This document shows, one piece after another, positions 1 through 6,552 of a stretch of 6,552 nt of DNA. Position 1 is the stretch's first letter. Every line of letters starts with the position of its first letter. Location of the stretch: NCBI GenBank assembly GCA_009885185.1, contig VFLF01000141.1:1-6552 (forward strand), written 5' to 3'. This DNA comes from Nitrosomonadales bacterium. Lineage in GTDB: Bacteria > Pseudomonadota > Gammaproteobacteria > Burkholderiales > SG8-41. Under the pieces are notes generated by a model that was not told the DNA's origin, made no database searches, and saw only the letters and a list, made by a program, of their open reading frames with translations. The position numbers and the translations under genes were made by a program.

Positions 1-119
1 AAAACCTTTTTTGCCGCGGATTTACACAGATGAACACAGATTAACCCCGATCCGTCGGAATGACGATCTTGGTTTTTAATCTGTGTTCATCTGTGTAAAT
101 CCGCGGCTAAAAAGGTTTT
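1..119. repeat. Near-perfect inverted repeat, MITE-like or terminator-like
   Basis: Positions 1-44 pair with 76-119 (position i with 120-i). The only mismatch is 12 against 108, and the asymmetric loop spans 45-75. Each arm starts AAAACC, then a T-run, then GCCGCGG, then two ACACAGAT units. No ORF is seen. On the cca strand the element begins 5 bases after the cca stop codon, so a read-through transcript would fold into a very long hairpin whose 3' side ends GGTTTT. It could therefore end the operon. Its size, long terminal inverted repeats and lack of coding capacity also fit a non-autonomous mobile repeat. The left flank lies outside the window, so a target-site duplication cannot be checked and the element may extend further left. 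The repeat itself is certain; its role is inferred. Confidence 0.85.
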
Positions 120-124
120 GACTT

Positions 125-1351
125 TCATTCCGTTTCATTCAACGCCGCGCGCACTGCCGCCACGCGCGCCTGATGAATCGCGTCCTTGATTCGCCTCGCG
201 TCTTCGTATTGCTTTGCAATCGCGCCCGCATCCACCGCAGCGGCGGCCTTGAACGCCACCGCCATGCGCTCCGCCTGCGGATACGGCCTGTCGTTAAATC
301 CCAGCCGCCCGCGCGAATCGCTTTCGCACGCCTGTAACAGCCGCGCAAATCGTTCCGGCTTGCGAAACGCGTCGGCGCTTTGCAGAATCTGCACGATGGT
401 GGCGGGCCGCAGTTCTGCCGCGCGGTGAATATTGCCGTGCTGTCGGGCCATCACCAGCGCGAGGTCGCGGCATTCTGCGGGCACGCGCAGACGCTCGCAC
501 ATCGCGCTCACCAGATCGACACTGCGTTCCTCGTGCGCGATATGGCGCGGCCATTCTTCGCGCGGGGTCTTGCCCTTGCCCAGATCGTGCGTCAGCGCGG
601 CGAAGCGCACGTCGAGCGGGTAATTTCGGCTCGCCGCGTAATCGACCACCATCATCACATGAACAAAGGTATCGACTTCGGGATGATGCGCGGCGGTTTG
701 CGGCACGCCCCACAAGCGATCGACTTCGGGCAGCACGCGCGCCAGCGCGCCGCACTCGCGCAGCGCCTCGAACATGCGCGAGGGCCGGGCTTCCATCAGA
801 CCGCGCGACAGCTCCTGCCACACGCGCTCGGCCACCAGCGCATCGGCCTCACCGTTGGCGACCATGCCGCGCATCAGTTGCAGCGTTTCATCGGCAATCG
901 TAAAACCCAAATTTGAAAAGCGCGCCGCGAAACGTGCCAGCCGCAAAATACGCACCGGGTCTTCGGCAAACGCCGGGCTCACATGGCGCAGCACGTGCGC
1001 CTTGATATCCGCCGCGCCGTGATACGGATCAATCAGTGTGCCATCTTCAGCTTTGGCAATGGCGTTGATGGTGAGATCGCGCCGCGCAAGGTCTTCTTCG
1101 AGTGTGACATCGGGTGCGGCGTGAAACGCAAAGCCGTGATAGCCGCGCGCGGTTTTGCGCTCGGTGCGCGCCAGCGCGTATTCCTCGTGCGTTCGCGGAT
1201 GCAGAAAAACCGGGAAGTCTTTACCCACGGGCTTGTAGCCCAGCGCGATCATGTCATCCGGCGTGGCGCCGATCACCACGTAATCGCGATCCGCTACCGG
1301 CAGCCCCAGCAGTTCATCGCGAACCGCACCGCCGACGGTAAAAATTTTCAT
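125..1351 (-). CDS. cca: CCA tRNA nucleotidyltransferase (multifunctional Cca with HD domain)
   Basis: This enzyme adds or repairs the 3'-terminal CCA of tRNAs from CTP and ATP without a nucleic acid template, in the cytoplasm. The 408-residue protein closely resembles E. coli Cca (about 412 residues). The class II nucleotidyltransferase head has GGAVRD at 7-12 and the metal-binding DRD at 21-23. RRDLTINA at 90-97 matches the ribose/nucleotide-contact motif, and EDPVR at 130-134 matches the base-selecting motif. A C-terminal HD phosphohydrolase domain includes HDLGKG at 255-260, which in E. coli gives phosphatase and 2',3'-cyclic phosphodiesterase activity. The residue matching E. coli Asp306 is Gly here (H305-G306). 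The start is fixed by the conserved MKIF-VGGAVRD beginning. There is no clear Shine-Dalgarno sequence, and the gene lies only 14 bases after the preceding stop, which suggests coupling to that gene. Confidence 0.97.
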   Translation of the reverse strand: MKIFTVGGAVRDELLGLPVADRDYVVIGATPDDMIALGYKPVGKDFPVFLHPRTHEEYALARTERKTARGYHGFAFHAAPDVTLEEDLARRDLTINAIAKAEDGTLIDPYHGAADIKAHVLRHVSPAFAEDPVRILRLARFAARFSNLGFTIADETLQLMRGMVANGEADALVAERVWQELSRGLMEARPSRMFEALRECGALARVLPEVDRLWGVPQTAAHHPEVDTFVHVMMVVDYAASRNYPLDVRFAALTHDLGKGKTPREEWPRHIAHEERSVDLVSAMCERLRVPAECRDLALVMARQHGNIHRAAELRPATIVQILQSADAFRKPERFARLLQACESDSRGRLGFNDRPYPQAERMAVAFKAAAAVDAGAIAKQYEDARRIKDAIHQARVAAVRAALNETE

Positions 1352-1365
1352 TTAAAAACAAATAC

Positions 1366-2325
1366 TTACGAAACTCTGCCAGAGGTCGGGCGGGTGCGGT
1401 CACGCAACTGCACATAACGCCCGCGCGGGGTGCGGTACGCCAGCCACGCGGGCGCCACCGCCTCCACCGCCTGCGGCACGATACCGAACGGAAGCGTGCA
1501 GCCGTGACACACGCTGTCCACCGACATCGAGCGCACGTTATCCATGCTCATCATTTTGCCCGGCAAGCATTCCATGGTGAACGCCATGAACTTGGTGAGT
1601 GTTGCGTCGGCACCTAAAACCAGCCGGCTGCGGCCCGTGGTATGCACCACAAATTCAGCCAGTTCCCGCAGGGTGTACACCTTGGGGCCGCACAGATCGT
1701 AGCTCTTGCCGATGCTGTCCTGCCGCTCCAACGACTCGGTGAATACCCGCGCTACGTCTTCCACGTATACCGGCTGAAAGCGCGCCTGTGCCGCGGGCAC
1801 GATCAGCCACGGGAACACTTTGATCAGCCGCGCAAACATATTCAAAAAATTATCTTCGCGACCGAACACCACCGAGGGCCGGAAGGTTGTCACGTCCAGC
1901 CCTGACGCACGCATGACGGCCTCGGCCTCGCCCTTGCTGCGCAAATATTCACTGGGGCCGTCTACCGCGGCGTTCAGTGCGCTCATATGCAGCATGCGGC
2001 GCACGCCCGTGTCACGGCAGGCGTTCACCACCTTGCGCGCCAGTTCAACATGTGCGCCGGCAAATCCCGCTTTGCCGCGTCCGTTGTGCAGCACACCCAC
2101 GAGATTGATGACGGCATCGCAGCCGCGCAGCAACTCCTTCAGCGTGGCGGCGTCATGCACGTCGGCGGTCACCGGCTCCACCGTCGGCAGCATGGTCAGA
2201 AACTTCGCGCGCTCGCGGCTGCGCGTCGGCACGCGAACACGGTAACCGCGCGCCGCCAGCGCCGCGCACACATGGCGGCCGACAAAGCCCGTACCGCCCA
2301 AGACACAGATAGTGGAAATAATCAT
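1366..2325 (-). CDS. NDUFA9-like atypical short-chain dehydrogenase/reductase
   Basis: This 319-residue protein is an NAD(P)-binding Rossmann protein of the atypical/extended SDR group, usually annotated as complex I NDUFA9 subunit family or NAD-dependent epimerase/dehydratase. The dinucleotide-binding loop GGTGFVG lies at 10-16 after a short hydrophobic strand. A DAVINLVGV segment at 70-78 matches the next cofactor-contacting strand. MSALNA at 114-119 is followed by YLRSK at 127-131, the YxxxK pair of SDR enzymes. FRPSVVFG at 148-155 is typical of the NDUFA9/YbjT-like branch. Mitochondrial NDUFA9 is an accessory subunit of respiratory complex I, but no nuo genes are seen here and the bacterial substrate is not established. 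It lies 85 bases after slt and 14 before cca, so it is probably transcribed with both. The start ATG is well placed for the Rossmann strand but has only a poor ribosome binding site. Confidence 0.9.
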   Translation of the reverse strand: MIISTICVLGGTGFVGRHVCAALAARGYRVRVPTRSRERAKFLTMLPTVEPVTADVHDAATLKELLRGCDAVINLVGVLHNGRGKAGFAGAHVELARKVVNACRDTGVRRMLHMSALNAAVDGPSEYLRSKGEAEAVMRASGLDVTTFRPSVVFGREDNFLNMFARLIKVFPWLIVPAAQARFQPVYVEDVARVFTESLERQDSIGKSYDLCGPKVYTLRELAEFVVHTTGRSRLVLGADATLTKFMAFTMECLPGKMMSMDNVRSMSVDSVCHGCTLPFGIVPQAVEAVAPAWLAYRTPRGRYVQLRDRTRPTSGRVS

Positions 2326-2410
2326 GTTTCGATCTGCAATCAGTCGTTCAAGGAAAGCGTGAGTCTAACCGATCAACGATTCCCGTTCACTCGTTCACCC
2401 GATCAGCCCT

Positions 2411-4357
2411 TCAAGGCGTATCGCCCAGCGACTTCTCGTCGCGCCGCGCCGCCGCGATCTCGCCGATGCGCCCGCGCAGGGATTGCGTCTGCTGCGTCAG
2501 CAGACTGGCGTAATAGCTGGCGTTGGCCATCACCAGCTTGACGTAATGGCGAGTCTCGTTGAACGGTATGGTCTCGGCCCATGCGGCGGCCTCCATCGCG
2601 CGATCGGGCCGCCATGCACGCGCGCGGCCAGGTCCGGCGTTGTACGCGGCCGATGCCAGCGCGGGATTGCTGTCCAGATAATCGTAGACATGCCGCAGGT
2701 AGTAGGTGCCGAGGCTGATGTTGGTATCGATGTCGGTCACATTGCCCCAACGCCAGTTTTTCAGGCCCAACCGGCCCGCCACCCATTGCGCAGTGCCCGG
2801 CATCAACTGCATCAAGCCCATCGCGCCCGCGCTGGAACGCACGTCGGCCATGAAGCGGCTTTCCTGCCGGATCAGGCCCAGCACCCAGGCTTCATCCAGC
2901 CCGTGCTTCGCCGCATGCACTTTCAGCACGTCATGGTGCGGCGCGTGATAACGCAAGCGGAAATCATGCACCGACTGCGTTTTGTCGGCGGTGTTGATCA
3001 CGCGATCAGGCAGATTCGCGCGCTTGGCGACTTCCGCCACCGCGATGATTTTGCGATCATCCAGTTCACGCAACGTCCACATCCATTCGCGATTGCCTTC
3101 CACGCGCATACCGAATTCATACAGCGCCAGCGCGCGGCGGATGCCGGGATGCTGGCTCATCGCCTGTATGTCCGCCGCCGTCGCGGTGTAGCCCGGTGGC
3201 GGCGCGACCACCTTGCCGCCGAGTTCCTCTAGCGCGAGTTGGCCGTAAAAAATGTATTCCTGCGACAACGGTTTTAACAGCGCCAGTGCTTCCGCATCGC
3301 GGCCCATGGCTTTCAGCGCGCGCGCCTTCCAGTAGCGCCACGGCGAATCCTTGTTTTCATGCACCATCACATCGACGGCGGCGATCAGCGTTTTCCAGTC
3401 GCCGGCGCGCAGCGCGGCGCGCGCTTTCCACTCCAGCTGATAATCGTTCATGTCGCCGGCCTTGGCATACCACGCCAGCGTTTCCGAGTGGTGGCGCAGC
3501 GCGCCTTGCAAACCGATGTGGCCCCACACGAAGGCGCGTTCGTCCTCGGTAAACCTGGACTCCATTGCGGCCCATTGCGCGGCGGCCTGCGATGGTGACG
3601 AACGCGCAAGCCGGTAGGCGGCGAACATGACGGTCTCGCGCGCGGCGCGGTTCGCGCCATCGGGCGGACGCACGAGATGCGCCGCCGGATTCTGCGACAC
3701 CGCCGCCAGCAGCCCGGCATTGGGCGCCTGCCCCGCCGGCAGATACGCAGCGGCGCGGCTTGCCACGCCCACTTGCCCCACGGCCAGCGCCATGCGCACA
3801 CGGCCCCACACATCCTGCACGCTGAGTTGATTCGACGCGGCGAGCGCGTTGAACAGCGGCGCGCAACTCTCCGGCGTGTCTTTTTCGGTGAACCACAGCG
3901 AGCGCGCCTCGCGCACTGCCGACGCATCGGTGCGCGCGCGCGACTGCAAGGCGTAACAGGTGATCTCGATATCATCCTCGACCAGCAGCGGCAACTCAGC
4001 GGCAAACAAATCCCACTGCTGACTTTTGCCCAGCCGTTTCAGCCAGTCGCTGCGCATGCGCTCGGCAACGAAAGTGTCTTTGTATTCGGCGAGAAATGCG
4101 CGCACCGTTTCCGGCGCGGCCGAATCCAGGCGCGAGCGCAGTTGCCAGTACGCGCTATAAGGTTCAAGCACATGCCCCTTGAGCTTGGGCGCAAGCGAAT
4201 CAAGCCTGCGCGTGTCGCTGGCACGGAACGCCTCGCGCATCGCCTGAAAATCGTCGTCGCCGGGGGCGGCGGCGGCGTGACCCGCGAAGACCCATACCGC
4301 CATCGCCAGGGTAGCAGTCGCGGTCGCGGACATCCGTAACATCGTGCTGATTTTCAT
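2411..4357 (-). CDS. slt: Soluble lytic murein transglycosylase (Slt70 type)
   Basis: This enzyme cleaves the MurNAc-GlcNAc bond of peptidoglycan in the periplasm, leaving 1,6-anhydromuropeptides. From this start it has 648 residues, close to the E. coli Slt70 precursor (645). Residues 1-31 form a signal peptide: a KISTMLR n-region, a hydrophobic core and an AAAA c-region before PGDD. An alpha-helical superhelix rich in A/L/R and short TPR-like helices follows to about residue 460. The C-terminal GH23 domain starts near 480. Its catalytic Glu is residue 499 in RQESRF, followed by GAMGLMQLMPGTA and AAYNAGPGR. The frame stays open upstream. An ATG at 4411 overlaps the ilvA stop as ATGA (666 residues), but the extra 18 codons include AGA, GGA, TCT and CCT, unusual here, and would lengthen the n-region. 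I therefore prefer 4357, though neither start has a strong ribosome binding site. The gene follows ilvA and is likely in its operon. Confidence 0.93.
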   Translation of the reverse strand: MKISTMLRMSATATATLAMAVWVFAGHAAAAPGDDDFQAMREAFRASDTRRLDSLAPKLKGHVLEPYSAYWQLRSRLDSAAPETVRAFLAEYKDTFVAERMRSDWLKRLGKSQQWDLFAAELPLLVEDDIEITCYALQSRARTDASAVREARSLWFTEKDTPESCAPLFNALAASNQLSVQDVWGRVRMALAVGQVGVASRAAAYLPAGQAPNAGLLAAVSQNPAAHLVRPPDGANRAARETVMFAAYRLARSSPSQAAAQWAAMESRFTEDERAFVWGHIGLQGALRHHSETLAWYAKAGDMNDYQLEWKARAALRAGDWKTLIAAVDVMVHENKDSPWRYWKARALKAMGRDAEALALLKPLSQEYIFYGQLALEELGGKVVAPPPGYTATAADIQAMSQHPGIRRALALYEFGMRVEGNREWMWTLRELDDRKIIAVAEVAKRANLPDRVINTADKTQSVHDFRLRYHAPHHDVLKVHAAKHGLDEAWVLGLIRQESRFMADVRSSAGAMGLMQLMPGTAQWVAGRLGLKNWRWGNVTDIDTNISLGTYYLRHVYDYLDSNPALASAAYNAGPGRARAWRPDRAMEAAAWAETIPFNETRHYVKLVMANASYYASLLTQQTQSLRGRIGEIAAARRDEKSLGDTP

Positions 4358-4407
4358 AGGGGCCATTCTTTGCATGTATCCATCAGACCACCGGGCCAGC
4401 AGTTTGT

Positions 4408-5925
4408 TCATCCCAAAAACAAACGATACGCCGGATTGCGCGTCTCGTCGCAATACGGATAACCCACTTTGTCGAGAAACGCCTGAAACTGTTTTTTATC
4501 CTGGGGCGGCACCTGCATGCCCACCAGCACGCGCCCGTAATCGGCGCCGTGGTTGCGATAGTGAAACAGGCTGATATTCCAACCGTGGCTCATGCTGGTC
4601 AGAAACCGTGTCAGCGCGCCGGGGCGCTCGGGAAACTCAAAACGGTAGAGAATTTCGTTTTTCACCGACGGCGCATGTCCGCCGACGGTGTGCCGCACAT
4701 GCAGCTTGGCGAGATCGTTGTTGCTGAAGTCGTGCGTGGTAAGGCCGGCGCGGCGCAGCGCGCGCACCAGCCGCGCGGTTTCTTCGCGGTTTTGCACCTG
4801 CACCCCGGCAAACACCTGCGCGCGGGCCGGATCGTCGTAGCGGTAGTTGAATTCAGTCACGTTGCGCGCACCGAGCAGATCGCAGAACGCCTTGAAGCTG
4901 CCGGGACGCTCCGGGATGGTCACCGCGAGGATGGCTTCGCGATGCTCGCCGACTTCGGCCTCTTCCGCGACGAAACGCAGGCGGTCGAAATTCATGTTCG
5001 CGCCGCTGGCAATGGCCACCAGCGTTTGCCCGCCGGCGCGGGTTTTCTTCGCATACGCCTTGGCGCCCGCGATCGACAGCGCGCCGGCGGCCTCGAGAAT
5101 CACGCGGGTGTCGGTAAACACATCCTTGATCGCCGCGCACATCGCATCGGTATCCACGCGGATAATGTCGTCCACCAGCGCGCGACAGAGCCGAAAGGTT
5201 TCCACACCGACCTGCTTCACGGCCACGCCATCGGCGAACATCCCCACCTGATCGAGCTTCACGCGCTTGCCCGCTTTCAGCGACTGATACATCGCGTCGG
5301 CGTCTTCCGGCTCCACGCCGATGATTTTGATGCCGGGCCGCAAGCGCTTGACGTACGCGGCAACGCCGGCGATCAAACCGCCGCCGCCCACCGGCACAAA
5401 AATCGCGTGGATCGGCCCGCCGTGCTGGCGCAGGATTTCCATGCCGATGGTGCCCTGACCCGCGATCACGTCCGGGTCGTCATATGGGTGAACAAACGTA
5501 AGCGTTTGTTTTTTAGAGATAATTTTTGCATGCTCGTAGGCGGCGTCATACGAATCGCCGTGCAGCACCACACGCGCGCCGCGTGCGCGCACGGCGTCCA
5601 CCTTGATCTGCGGCGTGGTCACCGGCATCACGATGGTGGCCTTGCAGCGCAGCTTTTGCGCCGCCAGCGCCACGCCCTGCGCGTGGTTGCCGGCGGAAGC
5701 CGCGATCACGCCGCGATCCCGCGCCGCCTGCGGCAGGCGCACCATTTTGTTGTACGCGCCGCGCAGCTTGAACGAAAACACCGGCTGCAAATCCTCGCGT
5801 TTAATCAGCACGCGGTGGTGCAGGCGTTTGGACAGATTGGGCGCAAAATCCAGCGGCGTCTCAATGGCAACATCGTACACGCGGGCGCCGAGGATGCGCT
5901 GGAGGTAATCGGGGGCTTTCATCAT
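4408..5925 (-). CDS. ilvA: Threonine ammonia-lyase, biosynthetic (threonine deaminase)
   Basis: This PLP enzyme converts L-threonine to 2-oxobutanoate and ammonia, the first committed step of isoleucine synthesis. At 505 residues it matches the long biosynthetic form (E. coli IlvA, 514) and not the short catabolic TdcB type (about 330). The PLP lysine is K53 in [19 protein letters not shown] at 76-84 and the phosphate-binding GGGG at 180-183 are intact, and SGAN is at 307-310. Two C-terminal ACT-like regulatory domains follow, with [12 protein letters not shown] and [18 protein letters not shown] in the second. In this family they bind isoleucine (inhibitor) and valine (activator). The protein begins Met-Met, so 5922 is an alternative start; GAG five bases before the first ATG is the best ribosome binding site. 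It is divergent from rpiA and is probably the first gene of the ilvA-slt-reductase-cca unit. Codons for roughly residues 135-146 are unusually AT-rich. Confidence 0.97.
   Translation of the reverse strand: MMKAPDYLQRILGARVYDVAIETPLDFAPNLSKRLHHRVLIKREDLQPVFSFKLRGAYNKMVRLPQAARDRGVIAASAGNHAQGVALAAQKLRCKATIVMPVTTPQIKVDAVRARGARVVLHGDSYDAAYEHAKIISKKQTLTFVHPYDDPDVIAGQGTIGMEILRQHGGPIHAIFVPVGGGGLIAGVAAYVKRLRPGIKIIGVEPEDADAMYQSLKAGKRVKLDQVGMFADGVAVKQVGVETFRLCRALVDDIIRVDTDAMCAAIKDVFTDTRVILEAAGALSIAGAKAYAKKTRAGGQTLVAIASGANMNFDRLRFVAEEAEVGEHREAILAVTIPERPGSFKAFCDLLGARNVTEFNYRYDDPARAQVFAGVQVQNREETARLVRALRRAGLTTHDFSNNDLAKLHVRHTVGGHAPSVKNEILYRFEFPERPGALTRFLTSMSHGWNISLFHYRNHGADYGRVLVGMQVPPQDKKQFQAFLDKVGYPYCDETRNPAYRLFLG
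5491..5514 (+). terminator. Terminator-like hairpin antisense within ilvA
   Basis: On the plus strand an 8-base stem (AACAAACG at 5491-5498 with CGTTTGTT at 5503-5510) closes a TAAG loop, and four more Ts extend the run to six. This has the shape of an intrinsic terminator facing opposite to ilvA. The stem is AT-rich and weak, and the bases also encode IlvA residues, so chance is quite possible. If active, it would stop transcripts antisense to ilvA and would not affect ilvA mRNA. Confidence 0.25.
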
Positions 5926-5942
5926 TTTGTCTCGATTGGAGC

Positions 5943-5954
5943 GCTAAGATTAGC
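5943..5954 (-). promoter_or_regulatory. Palindrome overlapping a possible ilvA -10 region
   Basis: GCTAAGATTAGC is a perfect 5+2+5 inverted repeat 18 bases upstream of the ilvA start. Read on the minus strand it contains TGCTAATCT, a TGn extension before a poor -10 hexamer (TAATCT, 3 of 6 matches). Transcription would begin near 5940, giving a leader of about 15 bases. No good -35 is seen. It may be a promoter element, a regulator site or coincidence. Confidence 0.25.
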
Positions 5955-5976
5955 AGGAATCCGCGCCACCGCGCAC

Positions 5977-6005
5977 TGTACATCCCGCGCCCTGAGGTTT
6001 ATCAT
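5977..6005 (+). promoter_or_regulatory. Putative rpiA promoter
   Basis: TGTACA (5977-5982, 4 of 6 matches to TTGACA) and TATCAT (6000-6005, 5 of 6 matches to TATAAT) are separated by 17 bases, the optimal sigma-70 spacing. The expected transcription start, about seven bases after the -10, is at 6012, the A of the rpiA ATG, so the mRNA would be leaderless. The only Shine-Dalgarno-like sequence, GAGG at 5994-5997, is 14 bases from the ATG and would lie upstream of the transcript. This is a consensus match by eye only. Confidence 0.4.
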
Positions 6006-6011
6006 TCCCCC

Positions 6012-6552
6012 ATGAACCAGACTGACATGAAACAAGCCGCCGCCGAGGCCGCCATCGCCTACATCGAGGATGGCAGCGTGGTGGGCGTAGGCACCGGCTC
6101 CACGGCGGATTTTTTCATCGCCGCACTGGGCAAAATCAAGCATCGCATCGACGGCGCGGTGGCCAGCTCCGAAGGCACGGCAACCAAGTTAAAGGCGTTG
6201 GGCGTGGCTGTTTACGATCTGAACAGCGTGCGCGATCTGCTGGTGTACGTGGACGGCGCGGACGAAATCACCGAACACCTGGCGATGATCAAGGGCGGCG
6301 GCGGGGCGCTCACGCGCGAGAAAATCGTCGCGGCGGTGGCGCGCAAGTTCATCTGCATCGCCGATCAATCAAAACTCGTCGGCGTGCTCGGCAAGTTTCC
6401 GCTGCCGGTGGAAGTGATTCCGATGGCGCGCTCGTACGTGGGCCGCGAGATCGTCAAGTTGGGCGGCCAGCCGGCGTGGCGGCAGGGCTTCACCACCGAC
6501 AACGGCAACTGGATTCTGGATGTGCATAACCTGTCGATCACCAACCCGGTGG
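6012..6552 (+). CDS. rpiA: Ribose-5-phosphate isomerase A, 3'-truncated by window edge
   Basis: This enzyme interconverts ribose 5-phosphate and ribulose 5-phosphate in the non-oxidative pentose phosphate pathway, in the cytoplasm. I translated 180 codons of about 219 expected before the window ends; no frameshift or stop is seen. The phosphate-binding VGVGTGSTA lies at 24-32, the catalytic YVDGADE at 79-85 and the [11 protein letters not shown] loop at 94-104. The E. coli active-site residues Asp81, Asp84, Lys94 and Glu103 are all present at the same numbers. [13 protein letters not shown] at 127-139 and TDNGN at 162-166 are also family signatures. The ATG at 6012 gives the same N-terminal length as E. 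coli RpiA; Met6 (6027) is an in-frame alternative. It is divergent from ilvA across 86 bases, so the two promoter regions probably overlap or adjoin. Confidence 0.97.
   Translation, partial: MNQTDMKQAAAEAAIAYIEDGSVVGVGTGSTADFFIAALGKIKHRIDGAVASSEGTATKLKALGVAVYDLNSVRDLLVYVDGADEITEHLAMIKGGGGALTREKIVAAVARKFICIADQSKLVGVLGKFPLPVEVIPMARSYVGREIVKLGGQPAWRQGFTTDNGNWILDVHNLSITNPV

Noticed and set aside
45..75. Small TCCG-T-CGGA hairpin in the repeat loop, possibly part of a second repeat element
   Set aside because: A one-base loop cannot fold stably and no second copy exists in the window, so nothing supports a separate element.
1..119. Possible CRISPR fragment or iteron array
   Set aside because: The 10-base units are too short and contiguous for CRISPR repeats and spacers. 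The arrangement is one inverted pair and not a series of direct repeats, and no replication gene or DnaA box is nearby.
2411..2440. Possible terminator at the end of slt (GGCG-ATA-CGCC stem)
   Set aside because: The stem has four base pairs with a three-base loop, lies within the coding sequence and has no T-tract, so it is not a credible terminator.
3677..4339. 220-codon plus-strand frame opposite slt, and similar frames at 380-916 and 2483-3232
   Set aside because: They are antisense shadows of slt and cca with low-complexity Arg/His/Ala composition and no recognisable motif.
4549..6015. 488-codon open frame on the plus strand covering nearly all of ilvA
   Set aside because: It is codon-aligned with ilvA, so a stop would need TTA, CTA or TCA codons in ilvA, all rare in this GC-rich genome. 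Its His/Arg/Ala-rich translation shows no domain, while ilvA is unmistakable on the other strand.

Overview
This window looks like a stretch of ordinary core chromosome from a GC-rich proteobacterium. The proteins resemble gamma- and betaproteobacterial versions: Cca, IlvA and RpiA align by eye with their E. coli counterparts, and RpiA even keeps E. coli residue numbering at its active site. From memory, the order slt, NDUFA9-like reductase, cca is common in beta- and some gammaproteobacteria, and ilvA divergent from rpiA is known in Pseudomonas. I therefore place the source near the beta/gamma boundary and do not name a genus.

Layout. Positions 1-119 hold a non-coding, near-perfect inverted repeat (44-base arms, one mismatch, 31-base loop) that touches the left window edge and ends 5 bases beyond the cca stop codon. 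Four genes then lie on the minus strand. In transcription order they are ilvA (5925-4408), a soluble lytic murein transglycosylase of the Slt70 type (4357-2411), an NDUFA9-like atypical short-chain dehydrogenase (2325-1366) and cca (1351-125). An 86-base divergent intergenic region (5926-6011) separates ilvA from rpiA, which runs on the plus strand and is cut by the right window edge after 180 codons.

The genes do not form one pathway. IlvA makes 2-oxobutanoate for isoleucine synthesis, Slt trims peptidoglycan in the periplasm, Cca matures tRNA 3' ends, RpiA belongs to the pentose phosphate pathway, and the reductase has no assigned substrate. The tight spacing of the minus-strand genes (50, 85 and 14 bases) suggests co-transcription, probably from a promoter in the ilvA/rpiA gap, with the inverted repeat at the downstream end as a possible terminator. 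No gap exceeds 125 bases.

I found no new multi-gene system. The points worth a second look are the structured repeat at 1-119, with its strict 10-base phasing of GAT-ending units; a promoter-like sequence that would make the rpiA mRNA leaderless; and a hairpin plus T-tract inside ilvA on the antisense strand.
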